The translations under genes were made by a program, and so were the position numbers. DNA of 64,000 nt, taken from assembly GCA_022702705.1 (NCBI GenBank), contig CM040423.1, positions 41,198,070 to 41,262,069 on the forward strand, read 5' to 3'. The DNA is from Papilionanthe hookeriana x Papilionanthe teres (lineage: Eukaryota; Streptophyta; Magnoliopsida; Asparagales; Orchidaceae). Shown piece by piece: positions 1 through 58,719 of this stretch (position 1 is the stretch's first letter; each line of letters begins with the position of its first letter). The notes under the pieces are model-generated. The model was not told the DNA's origin. It saw only the letters and a list, made by a program, of their open reading frames with translations, and searched no databases.

Positions 1-22
1 GATCTTATCATTCTTTTTGCAG

Positions 23-45408
<45,386 letters not shown>

Positions 45409-47350
45409 CAAAGCAAATTTCTTCATTCAACCATTGTTTTCGAATTCAAACAAGTATTCATTGTTTTTGTGTGACGTTACATCGTAATTGATATGCTGTT
45501 TTCTGAAGGGGATAACCCACAAGCCAACACTGATAATCCAGAATTATAAGAAGGATAGAAATTGTGAAATGGTTGAGAAATGTAGTCAGGACTCGAGAGT
45601 CGTGCTGGGCATGGCAGTTAGGGCGGCAGAGCAGGTTATTTGTTTTGTTGAAGCCAAGTGTTGGAGATGTTAAGTGTTCATCAGTCACAGTACACTCCAT
45701 ATTGTACTCGTTCTTCTTCCAAAGCTTTGTTTGGATGGGAGGAAATGAAATGAATTCTAAATCATTCGCTAACTCTGGATTTCCTAATTTCTTCATTTTC
45801 TTTTACTCTTAGCATACAAAACACGGCAAAAAAATTCACTTTCTATGGATTTCCATTGCATAGGAAAATGGTATTGGCGGAGTGTTTGTTGGAGAGAAGT
45901 GCATCTACATGGATGATACACAAGTGGAAGTTTATAGCTCCCAATGGACAAGCAATTTATTCTCTATTGTTCCTCTTTCCTCAACTATTTTTTATTCACT
46001 GATTTTCTAGGCGGCCAAACCTTTATCTATCAATGCTTTATCTATAAATTGGAACATGCCAAATTCAAGCGACATTGCTTTTTTCTCTATTTTTTATGCC
46101 TTCTAGCCTCTTCCACTTGAGAGTTTTTTTTTTTCTTTTTTTTTTGTACATTTTGATTTATTTTTAGGCTTCTATTGTACGGGAATGGCACATTCGGACA
46201 TTTGTGATGCTTCTTTTCTAATCATGCATTTATACGTGGTAAATCACCATATCAAACTGCTGACACAAATTTGAGGTATGTTTTACAATAAGAAATGTAA
46301 CCTTGGATGTATGCTGTTCATCAAATTATATCAAGATTTTATTAAAGAAATAAAAATAATAATTAATAGGCATTGAAAAGAAATTACTCAACTAAAAATT
46401 AAAAATGTATAAACATATGCAACAATTAAAAATAAGGCAAAGCTATGTAGCTCACAAAATTGTTCTATTAAATATGTGTAGCAATAGACCGAGAGGTAAA
46501 ACTAGGAATTATAAAATATCCAAAACATTTCTACAAATATTGAGAGTAACAACCCCAACAAAGAAGTGTATATAATAATATTAATAAAGAAAAGTTACTT
46601 GTCTCAAATTTCAACATTACTATGCTCTTTGGGCATTCTAAATAAAGAGCACTTGTCAGCTAATACTACTACAGTAAACCCTAAATTAAATTTTGAAACC
46701 ATATTAAGTAACAAATTTTGTAATAACATATGGCCTAATCAATCCAAAATTAAGTATTTTAAGTCTTAAATAAATGCATTAGAAGTCACTAGTCAAGCCC
46801 TAGTTAACCTAGGTTACATTATGATCAACTTAGGTTAAATATCTTCAATACAAAATAAAGCCAACAAATATGACCATTAAACTTAATATAATTTTATGTA
46901 TTTAAATAATGCTTAACATATATTAGTTATTGGTTTTTTAAATTAAAACTATAATTATAATAATTTATAATCCTTTATGAATTTATTGTATTAAAATAAA
47001 AAGACAACATCATGTATTTGGTTATAATATATCCTGACCTTGACCTACGTAACTAACATGTAAATTATTAATTTAAGAATTTTTTTAATAGAAAGTTGAA
47101 TTCCTTTTACTTACTATGGTGGAAAAGATGAAATAGCAAAGTCTTAATGACTAAGGAAAGGTAGCAATAGCAAGGGATGAGAAGAGGAAGGAGAAGATTC
47201 AATCGGAAAAAAACTTTGTGGTCAACTAAATAAAAGGGGATTCACTTTCTATTGGTGAAGTGTGGAAGAGAGGGTCCAAGGGAAAAGTGTATGATGCTCT
47301 AATTTTATGGTTCTTTAAACTATAAGGTAAGATGGTGAGGAGCGCAAGAT
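45409..47350 (+). other. SPO11-1 3' flank and AT-rich intergenic DNA
   Basis: The 3' untranslated region must start at 45409; its end is not clear, as I see no convincing AATAAA within the first few hundred bases. 45800-47350 shows no domain, repeat family or RNA gene that I recognise. Confidence 0.5.
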
Positions 47351-47358
47351 CATAATGT

Positions 47359-47743
47359 GTGATGGTGGACAATTGGATGGCTTGCATTATTTGCATATAA
47401 AAAGTTGGCATGAGTTTTTTGATAAGGTTGGACATAATTTTGAGTGAATTTAAGCATATTTGACATTATATAAAATGCTCGTTAAAAATTTAATGTATTC
47501 AAATTCATACCTTACTTCTGAAGTAACTATTATCACTTCATGTTCATCTATTTTCTATTTTCTTAACATGTTTCTCATTCTAATTAATTCTCTTACAAGT
47601 ACAGTGATAATTCAATTGCTCAAAGCAACCAAATCTCAATATCTTAAATACACTTTTGTGTGTCTTCATAACTCATACCTTATTGAATCAACAATGGAAT
47701 AAATACTATGAAAATCATCATTCACATATCAATCTCATAATAT

Positions 47744-47800
<57 letters not shown>

Positions 47801-49052
47801 AAGACATTGTGTGCTCCAAGTTTTGGAGGAAGACCCTACCTGTAATAAATTTTATCAAATCTTTCAATTGCCTCAATATATCTAATGAGATAGGTTTGAG
47901 TCCTATAACTCCATGTGTAAGTATGATCTTGAGAAAGACATGATCTCTAACATTAAATTTAATCTTTATTTTCTTATCATTAAGTTGTATTCTTTTATGC
48001 TCTTAAAATGAATAATGTCATTCTTGAACTACGTGATTATGCACTATAGCTTGATCTAAGTTCCTGAAAATTTTCCTTCTCCAACCTTTAATTAACACCA
48101 AGGAGATTCACATTTCTTACTATAAATATCATTGCATGATGGCATGTCAATTCTAACTTAGAAATTATTATTATAAGAAAACTCTACAAGTGAAATATAA
48201 TCATCTAGCAATCTCTAAAATTAAGTTTACAAGCTCACAATAAATCTTCTAATTTTTAAATAGTTTTGACCGACTGATTATTTGGTGGCGATATACAATG
48301 CTAAAATCTAATCTCATACTTAAAGTTTATTGAACTTTCTTCTTAAACCTAGTAGTAACCGTAGTCTTAATTATGTATTATTATAATTGGTATGTCATAA
48401 AATTGAATAATACTATCCAAATGGATATTTGCTAGCTTCTTTATTAGATAATTATACTTGATCAGTAGATAACGAGGGATCTTCTTGAATTTATAAACTG
48501 CCTTCCAAATTTTATTATAATTTTATTTTTATCTAGGTAGGCGATGTCGAAATTGTTGCAAAAATATTAGTTAACCACGTAAGTATACACATCGACCAAG
48601 TTATATACAAAATAAGAGTATGTATCGATCTCACATGGAACTCGTTAACTTTCTTAATATGCTAAATTTTAGTTTACTACACTTCTAATTTCAGTTTGAA
48701 GGTTCATAATTGCAAGGGACAAATGTTCTACAATCCTAAATCAGAAATCAGAAAACCACACCAAAAATTTTGAGATTTTTTAGAGATTATTAAGCTTATA
48801 CTCCTATGACACCGGTCTAGTGTTATTTCAATATTTTTCCTATGAGTTTAGTGGTAGTTGACACTAGGGGTAAATCCTCCTTAGTCTATGTCTAGGTCAT
48901 AAGAAATGTTGGAAGCTTTATTATTATTAAGTGGGGCATAATCATGCAACATTTCCCAGGAATCCTTTAGCCTCTATTTAGGTTTCAATTTCCTAATGGC
49001 AACATGTTTATTTCACTACGATGTTGTGTATTAACCTACTTGTTTCATTAGA
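47359..49052. repeat. Tandem duplication, copy 1 (about 1.7 kb)
   Basis: Direct repeat of 49073-51308 plus 58673-58719. Shared landmarks: TTTGCATATAAAAAGTT (47390/49110), CATACCTTACTTCT, GTAATGAGATAGGTTTGA-type block, AATCTTCTAAT, AAATCTAATCTCATACT (48303/50600), GATCTTCTTGAATTTAT, CTATGAGTTT. The AAGTATACACATCGACC ... TATCGATCTCACATGG phrase (48565-48640) resembles the end of plant Ty3/gypsy LTRs, so these could be two adjacent LTR-type units. A (TA)n run (47747-47798) is private to this copy. Confidence 0.88.
47747..47798. repeat. (TA)n microsatellite
   Basis: 52 bp of TA, absent at the matching place of copy 2 (about 49458). Confidence 0.96.
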
Positions 49053-49072
49053 AGACATATCTTAATGTATGT

Positions 49073-51308
49073 TGATGGTGGCTTAATGGAGGGTTTGCAT
49101 GCTTTGCATATAAAAAGTTAGCACGAGTTTTATGATGAGGTTAAGCATAATTTAGAGGATTAAAACCTATTTGATTCATTATATAAATCACTCATTAAAA
49201 AATATTGTACATAACTTCATACCTTACTTCTAAAGTAACTATTAGCACTTCATGTTATCTCTTTTTCATTTTGTTAACTTGCTTCTCATCTAACTAATTT
49301 TTGAAAGTACAATGATAAATTGAATTGATTAATGATGAAGCTACCAAATCTCAACATCCTGAATACAATTTTGTTAGTTTTCATAACTTAGAATTTATTG
49401 AATAAACAATGGATTGAAACAAATGATATAAAAATCATCATTCACATATCAATTTCATAAAAAAACGTGGAAGGCATTGTATGATTTGGAGCAAGAGACT
49501 ACTAGTAATAAATGTTCCAACTCTCTCAATTCCTTCAAAATATGTAATGAGATAGGTTTGAAGCTTTCTCTCTTGTCGAGTCATCTAATTCCGTGTGTAA
49601 GTTATATCTTAAGAATGACAGGTTCTCTGAGATTAAATGTTATGTGTTTATGATTATGTTGCCTTCTCTGATACTCTTAAAATGAATAATTTTATTCTTT
49701 TAGGTGATTATGCACTACAACTAGATTTAAGAACCTAAAAATTTTCGTTCTCAAACCTCTAACTAACATCAATGAGATACAAGTTTCTTTATCTAACTAT
49801 TCTCGTGCGATGGCATGTTAATACCAGCTTAGAAATTATTATTTTTATAAGCAAACTACAAGTGAAATTTAATCGTCCCGTTTATCTTTAAAATCAAGTT
49901 TAAAAGCTCACAAAAAATCTTCTAATGTTTAAACAATACATCATGACAGACCAATTATTTGGGGGTTATGTACATTTGTTGTGGGAAAAGTTGCTTGGAT
50001 AAGTTACTTACGAGAGAGAGGAAAAACAACACAAAGAAATGCAACCACAAGAACACAAGAATATTACGTGGTTCGGTCTTTTGACCTGCGTCCACGGGAG
50101 GGAATCGAAATAATCCACTAAGGCAAGAAAAAGAAGCACTTAGCTTTACATAGATGAGCCCTCATCTTCCATGGCCTCCCTTCACATTCAAGGCCTCCAA
50201 GATGCTCTACTCACCCTTAACAAGCTAGCCATCACTCCTTGAGTTCTTTTCACTCTTACAACACCCACACAAAGGCCTCCCCTCCTCTCATCTATTTATA
50301 GTAGATTAGATTACATTATAATATTCTAGGATAAATATGAGGTGGAACCTTCGAGGATCGCATGGCTTCCACATGTCCTTCCACATGTCCCCCTTTTAGA
50401 GTCCTCCATCGCATGGTTTCCACATGTCCTTTCACATGTCCTACTTCCATCGCATGGCCTCCACATGTCCTCTTCTAGGGTCTTCCATAATGAGGTGGCA
50501 CATTCTAGAGTCAACAATAGAGACTTAAAGTAAAGAGGAATTTACAAGAGTGTCACTTGTCTTAGTGACTAATTGGGGGTCAAAACAACAACAGTGATGA
50601 AATCTAATCTCATACTCAAATCATTGTGTACTTCTTCATAAACCTAGTAGTAAATTGTAGTCTTGATTAGATATTATTATAATTGCTATGTCATAAAATT
50701 GAATAATATTAATATTATCCACATGGATTGTTAGCTTCTTTATTAGAAAATTCTACTTGATTAGCAGGTAATGGGCGATCTTCTTGAATTTATCAACTAC
50801 ATTCCAACTGAATTATAATTTTATTTTTATCTTGGTAAGTGATGCCAAAATTGTAGTGAAGTAATTGGAAATCACAAAGTATACATGTCGATCAAGTAAT
50901 ATATGGAATAAGAGTTACGTCTATTGATTTAACAAAAAACCACATCAACTTTTCTACTAGGCTAAATTCTTTTTTACCACACCAATAAGTTCAATTTAAA
51001 AGTTCTGACTTACAGGGACAAATGTTCAACAGTTCTAAAGTAGAGATAAAAAAAACAAGACAAAAATCTTTTAGGTTTTTTAAAGGTTATGAGGCTCATG
51101 CTCTTGTGACACCAGTATAGTTTTCTCTCAATATTTTTTCTATGAGTTTCCCTATGTGGTAGTTGACAACTAGGACAAATCCTCCTTAGGATATGTCTAG
51201 CTTATAAGAAATAATAGAAGCTTATTACAACTAAGTGAGGACATTTTCCAAGGATCATCTAGCTCCCTATCTTGGTTGCACTTTCTTAATAACAATATGT
51301 ATATTCCA
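49073..51308. repeat. Tandem duplication, copy 2, left part
   Basis: Collinear with copy 1, but interrupted by the solo LTR at 49977-50590 and cut at 51308 by the CACTA element; its last 44-47 bases continue at 58673-58719. Confidence 0.88.
49977..50590 (+). mobile_element. Solo LTR, 614 bp
   Basis: TGTTGTGGG at the left and CAAAACAACA at the right (6-bp inverted TGTTGT/ACAACA). It contains the LTR phrase ATTACGTGGTTCGGTC ... CGTCCACGGGAGGGA and short repeats of CGCATGGCTTCCACATGTCC at 50357-50470. It is missing from the matching site of copy 1 (48293-48310). Flanks ACATT and ACAGT are an imperfect 5-bp duplication. No internal retroelement region: a recombined solo LTR. Confidence 0.8.
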
Positions 51309-52096
51309 CACTATAGGAAGTATGTTGATTATTATCAAATAATTATGACAACTCTTACGCTAAAAAAGGATAAAACTGATGCTAATCATGATTAACATCA
51401 AATTTGTGTCGGGAAAAAAATTGATGTTGAAATGGGGTTGGTAAATGTATTAGCGTCACCTTTTGTCTTGAACTTTTTTTTATTCGAGTTTAGCGTCTAT
51501 GGCCTCCGTCTTTACAAACTTTCATCGAATAACTGACCAACACTACATTAGCATTGGTATTTGAACCCGTAATAGGTTGATGGAAAATTTTGTCGACCTA
51601 AGTCCATCAAAAATTTGTTTGCGTCTAAATTGCCTCGCCAAATATCAATTAGGTAATTGTAGGTTTGCGTCTAATTTTTTGACTCTATTCCGTGCAAACC
51701 TGTGAGAAATAAAAAAGAATACAAAATAACGATTGGATTTTCACATATCTACATATGACAAATACGAGCATCATAATAATTTACTTATTCATCTTCACAA
51801 TTGAAAAAATAAATCACCAACAAGTGTAAACAATGCTATCAAACTTAATTCAACAAAAATAGATCTAAACATTCAAAGTTCACAACTACATATAATCAAT
51901 GTTCACATATATATGAATGAAAAAAAAAAACATCAACCCCCTGGCGGGGAACATCTTCAAACACATAATGAAAGCTAATCATGTTCCTCTCCTCCTCCTC
52001 CTTGTCGATAACACTCATATGTCATTTGCCATGACGATCTAAATTCTCCGTCAGGCATGCTAGAACATATGTAACCAACTGTTGACCTTTACTCAC

Positions 52097-53400
52097 CTAT
52101 TGGAGCTCTTCATTTATGCCATTGACTTGCCTAGGAAGCTTGTCATACTGAGCATGCAACAAGCTATGGCCACCCACAGAAGCACAAGAGCGCTCAACCT
52201 CAGATGTAATGTCCTTCGCTCGTAGGCAGTACAACCTATCCTTGTTCTTCCCAGACGCTTGCGCCCATAGCTCAAAATTAGACCGAGCAGTCGTAGATTG
52301 GCTACCACTGCTATTGGCAGATGTTGAGGTCTGGCTCGCCAACTTTCTCTGCCTCTCCCAGAGCTGCTCGTACCCTCCTGCATAATTAAAATTAAATCTT
52401 AACTTTCATTTTAAAAATTAATAGCAACTAAAATCAAAAAATAATTTTTTTTTTACCTGCATTGGCACAACGAGAGTGGTTAGAGACCCACTATTACGTG
52501 CCCAGACGCCAATGTGTTAGGACATGCAACTATGCAGTGGATGGCTCAAGGTCAAGTTGCTTGATTTTCGTACATAAAATAATGATAAGCATCACATAGT
52601 TACATAAATGTTTAAGTTTATAAATTTAAGATAATCTTAACAGTCACCGATAGTGCTCTATGTGGAGATCGAGCCTCCAATGTAGAGTGCGACCCCTCTA
52701 GCTCTCTCTATCGTCGTGTTTTACTGGTTGGTCCGCCTCTTCCTGTGATAATCCAGAGAGTCTCAGGCTTTGTTCTAATCAACCCAGACATCCTCACCCA
52801 CCCAAATGAGCCTCTCCCCTTTATTCCGTGTTGTGGTGAACATATCGCCCAACCAATGTCTGGCATAAACCTAAAAAATGTGCTAGATCTGCTTATGATG
52901 CTCAAATAACTAGTAGAAGGATCTATGCAAAATTAGAAATTATGCAAGGTTGATTAGTATAAAAAATTTTCAATTAATATTCTAATTCAAATTAAGTGAT
53001 CATACCTCAAACTCTCATAACCACATATCTCGAGTCGCAATCAAGATCTTTTTTCAAGTGAGACACACATGATCATACCTGCTCAAGATGATCTCCATAA
53101 TGCATGTCACGGGCGGCCTGGAAGGAAAGAAACTGAAATAAAAATCTTAGTTACAAAAAAATATCGAGATGAAATTTGAACTTCTTCTAATGTTAAGAAA
53201 AGATAACTTACGAGTCTCCCACTGGCACAATATAGATCATGTCCAAGGTGTTATCCATCTAAGGGGCAAGTGTAGAGGGGCCTGGCTGATCAGAGGAATA
53301 TGGATGAAAAACCATATTGGGTGTGGGAATTGGTGTCTACGAGGGAGCATGTGTGAGAGGAGTAGTAAAAGGTGTGATCAGAGTGGCTGTAGAAGTGTCG
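52097..53400 (-). pseudogene. CACTA second gene, Transposase_24 (Ptta/En/Spm) type, broken
   Basis: The frame at 52097-52342 (FELWAQASGKNKDRLYCLRA ... LLHAQYDKLPRQVNG) resembles the C-terminal part of plant Transposase_24 proteins; further up, RARGVALYIGGSISTHRA at about 52690-52640 resembles their YxxGxISTxxH segment. Usually these genes lie downstream of TNP2 in the same strand, as here. Frames broken; assignment from memory of the family. Confidence 0.5.
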
Positions 53401-53799
53401 TAACTATTAGGGTGACTAAAGACCTTCTTCAGCCACATGTATGTGCTGCCCATTGTCCCTTGAACACGTGGGGGCTAAGCATTTGCCATTTATGATAAGA
53501 AAAAAGAAATTCTAAAATTAGTAGGTTGGTGCAGTATTTAATATAAGCTACAAAAGTAAAATCAAGACAGTGTAAAAGCAAAACATGAAACATAATGTGA
53601 CAATGATTAAAATTGGTAAAAGTAAGCAGGATAACTATAGTGTGAAAAGAAAAAGTAAAAGCAAGAAGGTGCAAAAACAAAATAGAAAATATCTCGTAAC
53701 TATGTCTAAAAAAGCAAAAGCCCTAAAACAGTAAAAAAAACCAATCATTTAAACATACATACGATTTTCTAGTTTGTTTTATTTGATTAGCCAATCAAT

Positions 53800-56700
53800 G
53801 ATGAAATAAAATTTGTTTTCAATCTCATCATCATTTTCTTCCATATTTAGAGATACTTCGTCACGAAGTCCTGTGGTATCCTCTAGGGAAACACTTCATT
53901 GATTGTACTAAGTTGAATACGAAAATCAAACATGCTTGGCTCTTTGTGAATAGGTTCGACAACAATTTGCATCTCATTTTCTTGGTTTGTTCTTCATAAC
54001 AACGACCCAATCAAGTTTATCCCTTGCTCGACAAGGTTCTTAAGGGTAATAAACCTGATTAGCCTAACGTGTTATAATAAATAGATCAAACTTCACATAT
54101 TTTCTATTCATTTTGACTTCAGTAATATCATACATGCTGAGTGTTCATGTTCTCGATGAAGAATAGGGTCAAATCACTCATAATTAAACATATAGAAATT
54201 ACATTCAACATAACCCATATATTACAACTGAACTACTTCTTCGAGTATGTTGTAATAGCTAATCATTATGTGTGTGTGTTTCCATTAACACAAGCACCAC
54301 AATTATAGGCATGCTTCCTTTCACACCAGAAACTCATGTGAAATCTATAACCATTCACGTCAAATATTATTTGTCATACCTTGACACTACGATTAGGCCC
54401 CTAAGCAAGATCTAATAAATCCTGGTCCATGATTTCGTTGCTTGTATTATAAACCTAGAAGAAGTTCAAAAGTATAATTATTTTACTTTGAACATTACAA
54501 TTATATGGCATACTAGTGAATTGAGGAGTTACTTCAATGCACATATAACTTAAACTATTTTGAAAATTTTTTTTCGATGTTCTCGCTTATTCAAGTTTCA
54601 TGCTTTATGTTTAAGTTATCAGTAAATAACTTACTCAAATCATTGTTATTTGTGTATTAATGTTAATCATAACTGTGAATATTTCTGATTAAGGTTGCAC
54701 TTCATCACAGTTCAGCAGAACCTACAATGTAACTGCTCAAAGCTCTCTATAATTGAGATAACATGTGTCATGCCTACCAAATGATTCACCTGATATTTGA
54801 AGTATAAATAATTCTTCTTGTGGAAAAACGTCACCAAATTTTATGCATTTGTTGCTCTTAATTGAAATAATATGAACATAAAGTAATTATCTTCTGTAAC
54901 AGGTATGCCTCGCATATTGATCCTTCTGGATGTGCTTTATTCTTTACAGTCTTTTTGATTTTATTTGAAAATCTGTATGGAGTCATTTTAGAATAAATAA
55001 GATAGTAGATTAGTTTGAAATAAAAGGCATACCTCTCAAAAGGATATATCCATATGTACTGCATTAGACCCCAGTATAGCCTCATAACATAGATGTATGG
55101 GCAGAAGCTTCATTGAGTCAAAAAATAGTAAGAAAATATCTGCTCGAGCTTGCATTGTAATAAAGAAATACTCGCATCATGTTCCTTTAAAGAATCATCA
55201 TTTAAAGTCCTTGCGCACAATCCCTTGAAAAATACATTAATCTCAATCAATGGATCAAATACCTCCTTTGGTAGGGCATTGAATGCAATAGATAGCAAGC
55301 ACAAAAAAAAATGATAATTGTGACTCTTCATGCCAAATATATATTTTTATTATTTTCAAGTCAGCAAAATGGCTTATGTTTTAAGCACAACCACTAAGAA
55401 ACTTTAGAAAATTATTCCACTCAAAGATTGTTCTTCATTAATCTAATGTGAGATGGTATGTAGCTTTGAGCTTTATTATTTTACATAGATTTGTCTCTTT
55501 AAGTTCTAACTCCCTCCTCTTGCAGCACATCTTAAAGTCCAGTCTTGCTTTAATACTATTTTTTATTTTGACCTTAATATTCATCACAATATTGAATAAA
55601 TTATGAAAAAAATTATTTTCAATATGCATATTATTGAAATTATGTCTAATCAAATTGGTCCTCCAATATGGAAGATCCCAGAAAATACAACGCTTCATCT
55701 AATTATGTGTAACACTGAAATCTGGAAGACAACTCGAAGCTAGTTCTAGTCTCTCAATGATCTTTGGCATCTCACCGATCTTCTACAATAAATTGACTCT
55801 AGTTTTCCTTGGGAGTGAACTTAATCTTTCAACTCTATTTCTTAAAACACATCTCTATTCCTCCAGAATGGGTGATTACGAGCTAAAAACCTTTTATGAC
55901 AATCAAACCAAGAATTTTTCTTCATGCTTCAAAGTGAATGCTTTGGACATATCCATGTAGTGAAGACAAATTAATTTCTTAGTTATGCTCCAATCAAATA
56001 GCATCCCATAAGCTGGAAAATCATTAATCATCCACATAAGAGCAGCTTTAAGCTTAGAGTTCTGTTTCATAGCTACATCTTATGTCAGTACGCTTGCTTC
56101 TCATGATAGTTGAAGCTCATCTATCAGAGGCTATAAGAAGATATCAATTTTACCCTTTGGGTTATGTGGACCTGACATGATCAATGTCAGAAATAATTTG
56201 ACACAGTCATACACATATCAGGGGGCAAATTATATAACATGACAATCACTGACCAACATGAATAGGGTGTTGCAGTTTGGTTGTAATGTGTGAACTCAAC
56301 TACACATAGGCCAAGACTAACATTGTGTGGTTCAACTACAAAGCTAGGATAACTGCAATCAAATGGTTTCCAAACTTCTCCACTGAATAAAGAGTCATAG
56401 TGTTAACACCAACAAAATCTAGTACTGTCATGTCATTTGAGTAGCTATGCAAATAAAAGCGAGCAGTAGCTAAAGATGTGGAATGAGGGGAAAGTAAAAA
56501 AAATATTTGTATGGAATATTTTTCTAATTTTTTATTCTTTCTTCCCCTTGGTTTGAACATATCAGCACTGCAAAATCTTCATTTTGTCTCCATTATATCT
56601 CCTTTGTAATATACTATGCAGTTGTTATCACAACAATTTATCTTTTTTTATAGTAACCCTAACTTTGATAGTAACTTTTTGTTCTGTACAAATCTTTTGT

Positions 56701-57350
56701 AACTAAATTTTCTGTGGGGTTTGTCTCATTTAATAATGTTACTACTTGATTGAAGCATTCCTTGAGCATCTTGAAATGAGATTTGGTACTCAACATTCTC
56801 AGTGCTATCGATAATTCTGTGTGTGTATTGCATCCTTCTCACAAAGATTGTTGTGCATTATTTAATAAATTATAGAATTGTTTTGCCTCACTGTTCGGTT
56901 CTTGATCATCGTTAGTTATATTCCCAACAAAATGAGCTCTGCTAGCACCAACAATTCTTTCCTCATATATGTCAGAATCATGCTCCAGTGGAGGGGTATA
57001 AACTAATAAGGGGCCAACTTGGTCGTACTGAACATCTAGTTCAGACTCACAATGTAAAGTACAATAAATATATAGGTTCAAATCCCTTACAGTATAGATC
57101 CAAATTTACTTCGTTAGTTATCAGGTACGCTTGATTCTTGTGCTTCACGTAGGGGTATCGAAATTTATCTTATGAAAGGTGAACGGGTAGCTGCAATGCC
57201 ACATTTACAAATTCCTCAATACAATCTAAAACTCATCAGTTATACAATTTGTTATACATCCATGATCTCAAATTTCAAATAATCATCTGTAACATAGATG
57301 TAGCTTTATACATTTAGATATCAATCATACAAACCAAACAAATCTCATGT
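53800..57350 (-). pseudogene. CACTA TNP2 transposase with DUF4218, broken
   Basis: Minus strand from about 57350: KIRYPYVKHKNQAYL-type transposase-associated region, then frame 57081-56839 ending EAKQFYNLLNNAQQSL (in relatives AKxFYxLLxxAxxPL), FYFPLIPHL near 56490 (lining up with YFPLTPRLQRL), remnants of the catalytic core with stops, MKRCIFWDLPYW at 55698, DUF4218 at 55331-54858: MKSHNYHFFLCLLSIAFNAL, ARTLNDDSL, CKLEQIF, WIYPFERYAFYFK, TVKNKAHPEGSICEAYLLQK, and weaker DUF4216-like sequence to about 53800. Clear CACTA order. Confidence 0.85.
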
Positions 57351-57384
57351 ATTATATATATACAAACCCACCAAATAGAGTCAA

Positions 57385-57910
57385 CTACATGAACCTTTAA
57401 TTTTTCTCCATTACATCCTATTGAGTGTCATATTTTTCCTTTAATTCTAACAAATTAAATCATTTTTTATGCCAAATGACAGTCTTTTAATAGCACTGAA
57501 ATACTTACCCCCATCTTATGAAATTTACCTTTGTCTAAACGTTACTTTCTTTCACACACGAGACTTGATGTATTCCTTCGCCACAACCTTCCAACTTGAA
57601 CTAAACGTTACTTTTCTTTCACACACGAGACTCGATGTATGCCTCCACCTTAACCTTCCAACTTGAATTCAACTAATAATTAAAATAAACGACTATATTA
57701 CCATCACAGTGAACAATAGATTGGAGATATCTAAAATGTTACTCCTGACAAGAGCATCAGATGGTCGATGTTTAATATGTGAGACCATACCATTTAAGAC
57801 GACTCTATTCAATCTTTCCTACCGCTTGTGCAACACCAACCCTTTCATTGATACATTTGTTTTGCATTCTGTATCTAAGCTTAAAGTAGCTCATTCACTT
57901 GAGCATTAGC
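57385..57910 (-). mobile_element. Rearranged RTE LINE fragment inside the CACTA element (copy E)
   Basis: 57385-57470 matches the 3' end of copy A (compare 8449-8540: CTCCATT..ATCCTATTGAGTG, TTTAATTCTAA.AA.TTAAATCAT). 57480-57730 matches the QSDGDIDGDVxSRIQVGWLK module on the minus strand, and 57745-57860 another part. A 65-bp segment (CTAAACGTTACTTTCTTTC ... CTTCCAACTTGAA) is repeated in tandem at 57536 and 57601. The order is scrambled relative to copy A. Confidence 0.72.
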
Positions 57911-58260
57911 ATCCCACCCAAGTTTAAAGTCACACATCCACCTAAATTTAATTTTTCATATAAAAATCACGATATTCATATGCATTGCATGGCTAACACC
58001 TAAACTTTATTTTTGACATAAAAATCACCCAATTCTTATGCTTTACATATCCAAATCTAAACTTTACATTTTACAAAATACCGCACAATTTCTATGCATT
58101 ACATAGCTAACACAAACGTTTTTTTTTTTTTTTGTCAAATAAAAATCACACAAAACCTATGCATTACAATATCTAACACCTAAACTTCACATTCAACATA
58201 ACATATACGTACATCCTCTGCATTACAAATCTAACACTGAAATTTCATTTTTTACATGGG
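57910..58260. repeat. Tandem array of an about 60-bp unit, roughly 5 copies
   Basis: Units contain ATGCATTACATAGCTAACAC followed by CTAAACTTTACATTTTACA and AAAAATCAC; starts near 57945, 57985, 58040, 58100, 58158 and 58215 with variable length. The same phrase occurs at 61797-61837 and 63836-63860. Confidence 0.75.
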
Positions 58261-58672
58261 CATAGAAGAAAAATCCAAAAATCACAAGAAAGGAAAACTT
58301 GACATAGAAAAAATATTCCTAGGCGACGTATAGGAGGATTTCGCATCTGCACTATGAAATCACCGATGGGAGTTGGCCAGAGATGCTAGAAGCAGGCATT
58401 GGTGAGTGAGGAGTGCTGATAGGGTTGACCTGCTATGAAGGAAGGAGAAGGGACAAAAAATTCGAGCGAATGCGGTCTTCGGCTTAGTTGGGAAGATAAT
58501 AGAGCATTAACATCAAAAAATTTTGATACTAGTCGATGCTAACCCTGCTCAAGCCTCATAACATCGAATCTATTAGACCACGGAACTGTACTCGATGAAA
58601 AGTGGGCACAAATCCGACAATAATTTTGCGTCGACACAAAGTCTGACGCTAAATGACAGGTTTCATGTAGTG

Positions 58673-58719
58673 CCACTAGGCTATTATCTATTAACCTATT
58701 TATTCCACTAGGTGATAGG
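58673..58719. repeat. Tandem duplication, copy 2, right remainder
   Basis: CCACTAGGCTATTATCTATT then AACCTATTTATTCCACTAG matches 49018-49052 of copy 1 (TCACTACGATGTTGTGTATT, AACCTACTTGTTTCATTAG), restoring the sequence cut by the CACTA insertion. Confidence 0.85.

Larger units (their letters stand above)
51309..58672 (-). mobile_element. CACTA (En/Spm) transposon, 7364 bp
   Basis: It begins CACTATAGGAAG and ends TTTCATGTAGTG (inverted CACTA ... TAGTG), flanked by the 3-bp duplication CCA at 51306-51308 and 58673-58675. Subterminal GCGTC motifs recur near both ends (51453, 51491, 51619, 51666; 58626, inverted at 58643). Two transposase-type genes lie on the minus strand. An RTE LINE scrap and a 60-bp repeat array lie between the TNP2 start and the right end. 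The tandem copy 1 gives the empty site. Confidence 0.9.

Noticed and set aside
45488..45812. Overlapping plus- and minus-strand frames after the SPO11-1 stop
   Set aside because: They lie in the expected 3' untranslated region, match no family and overlap each other.
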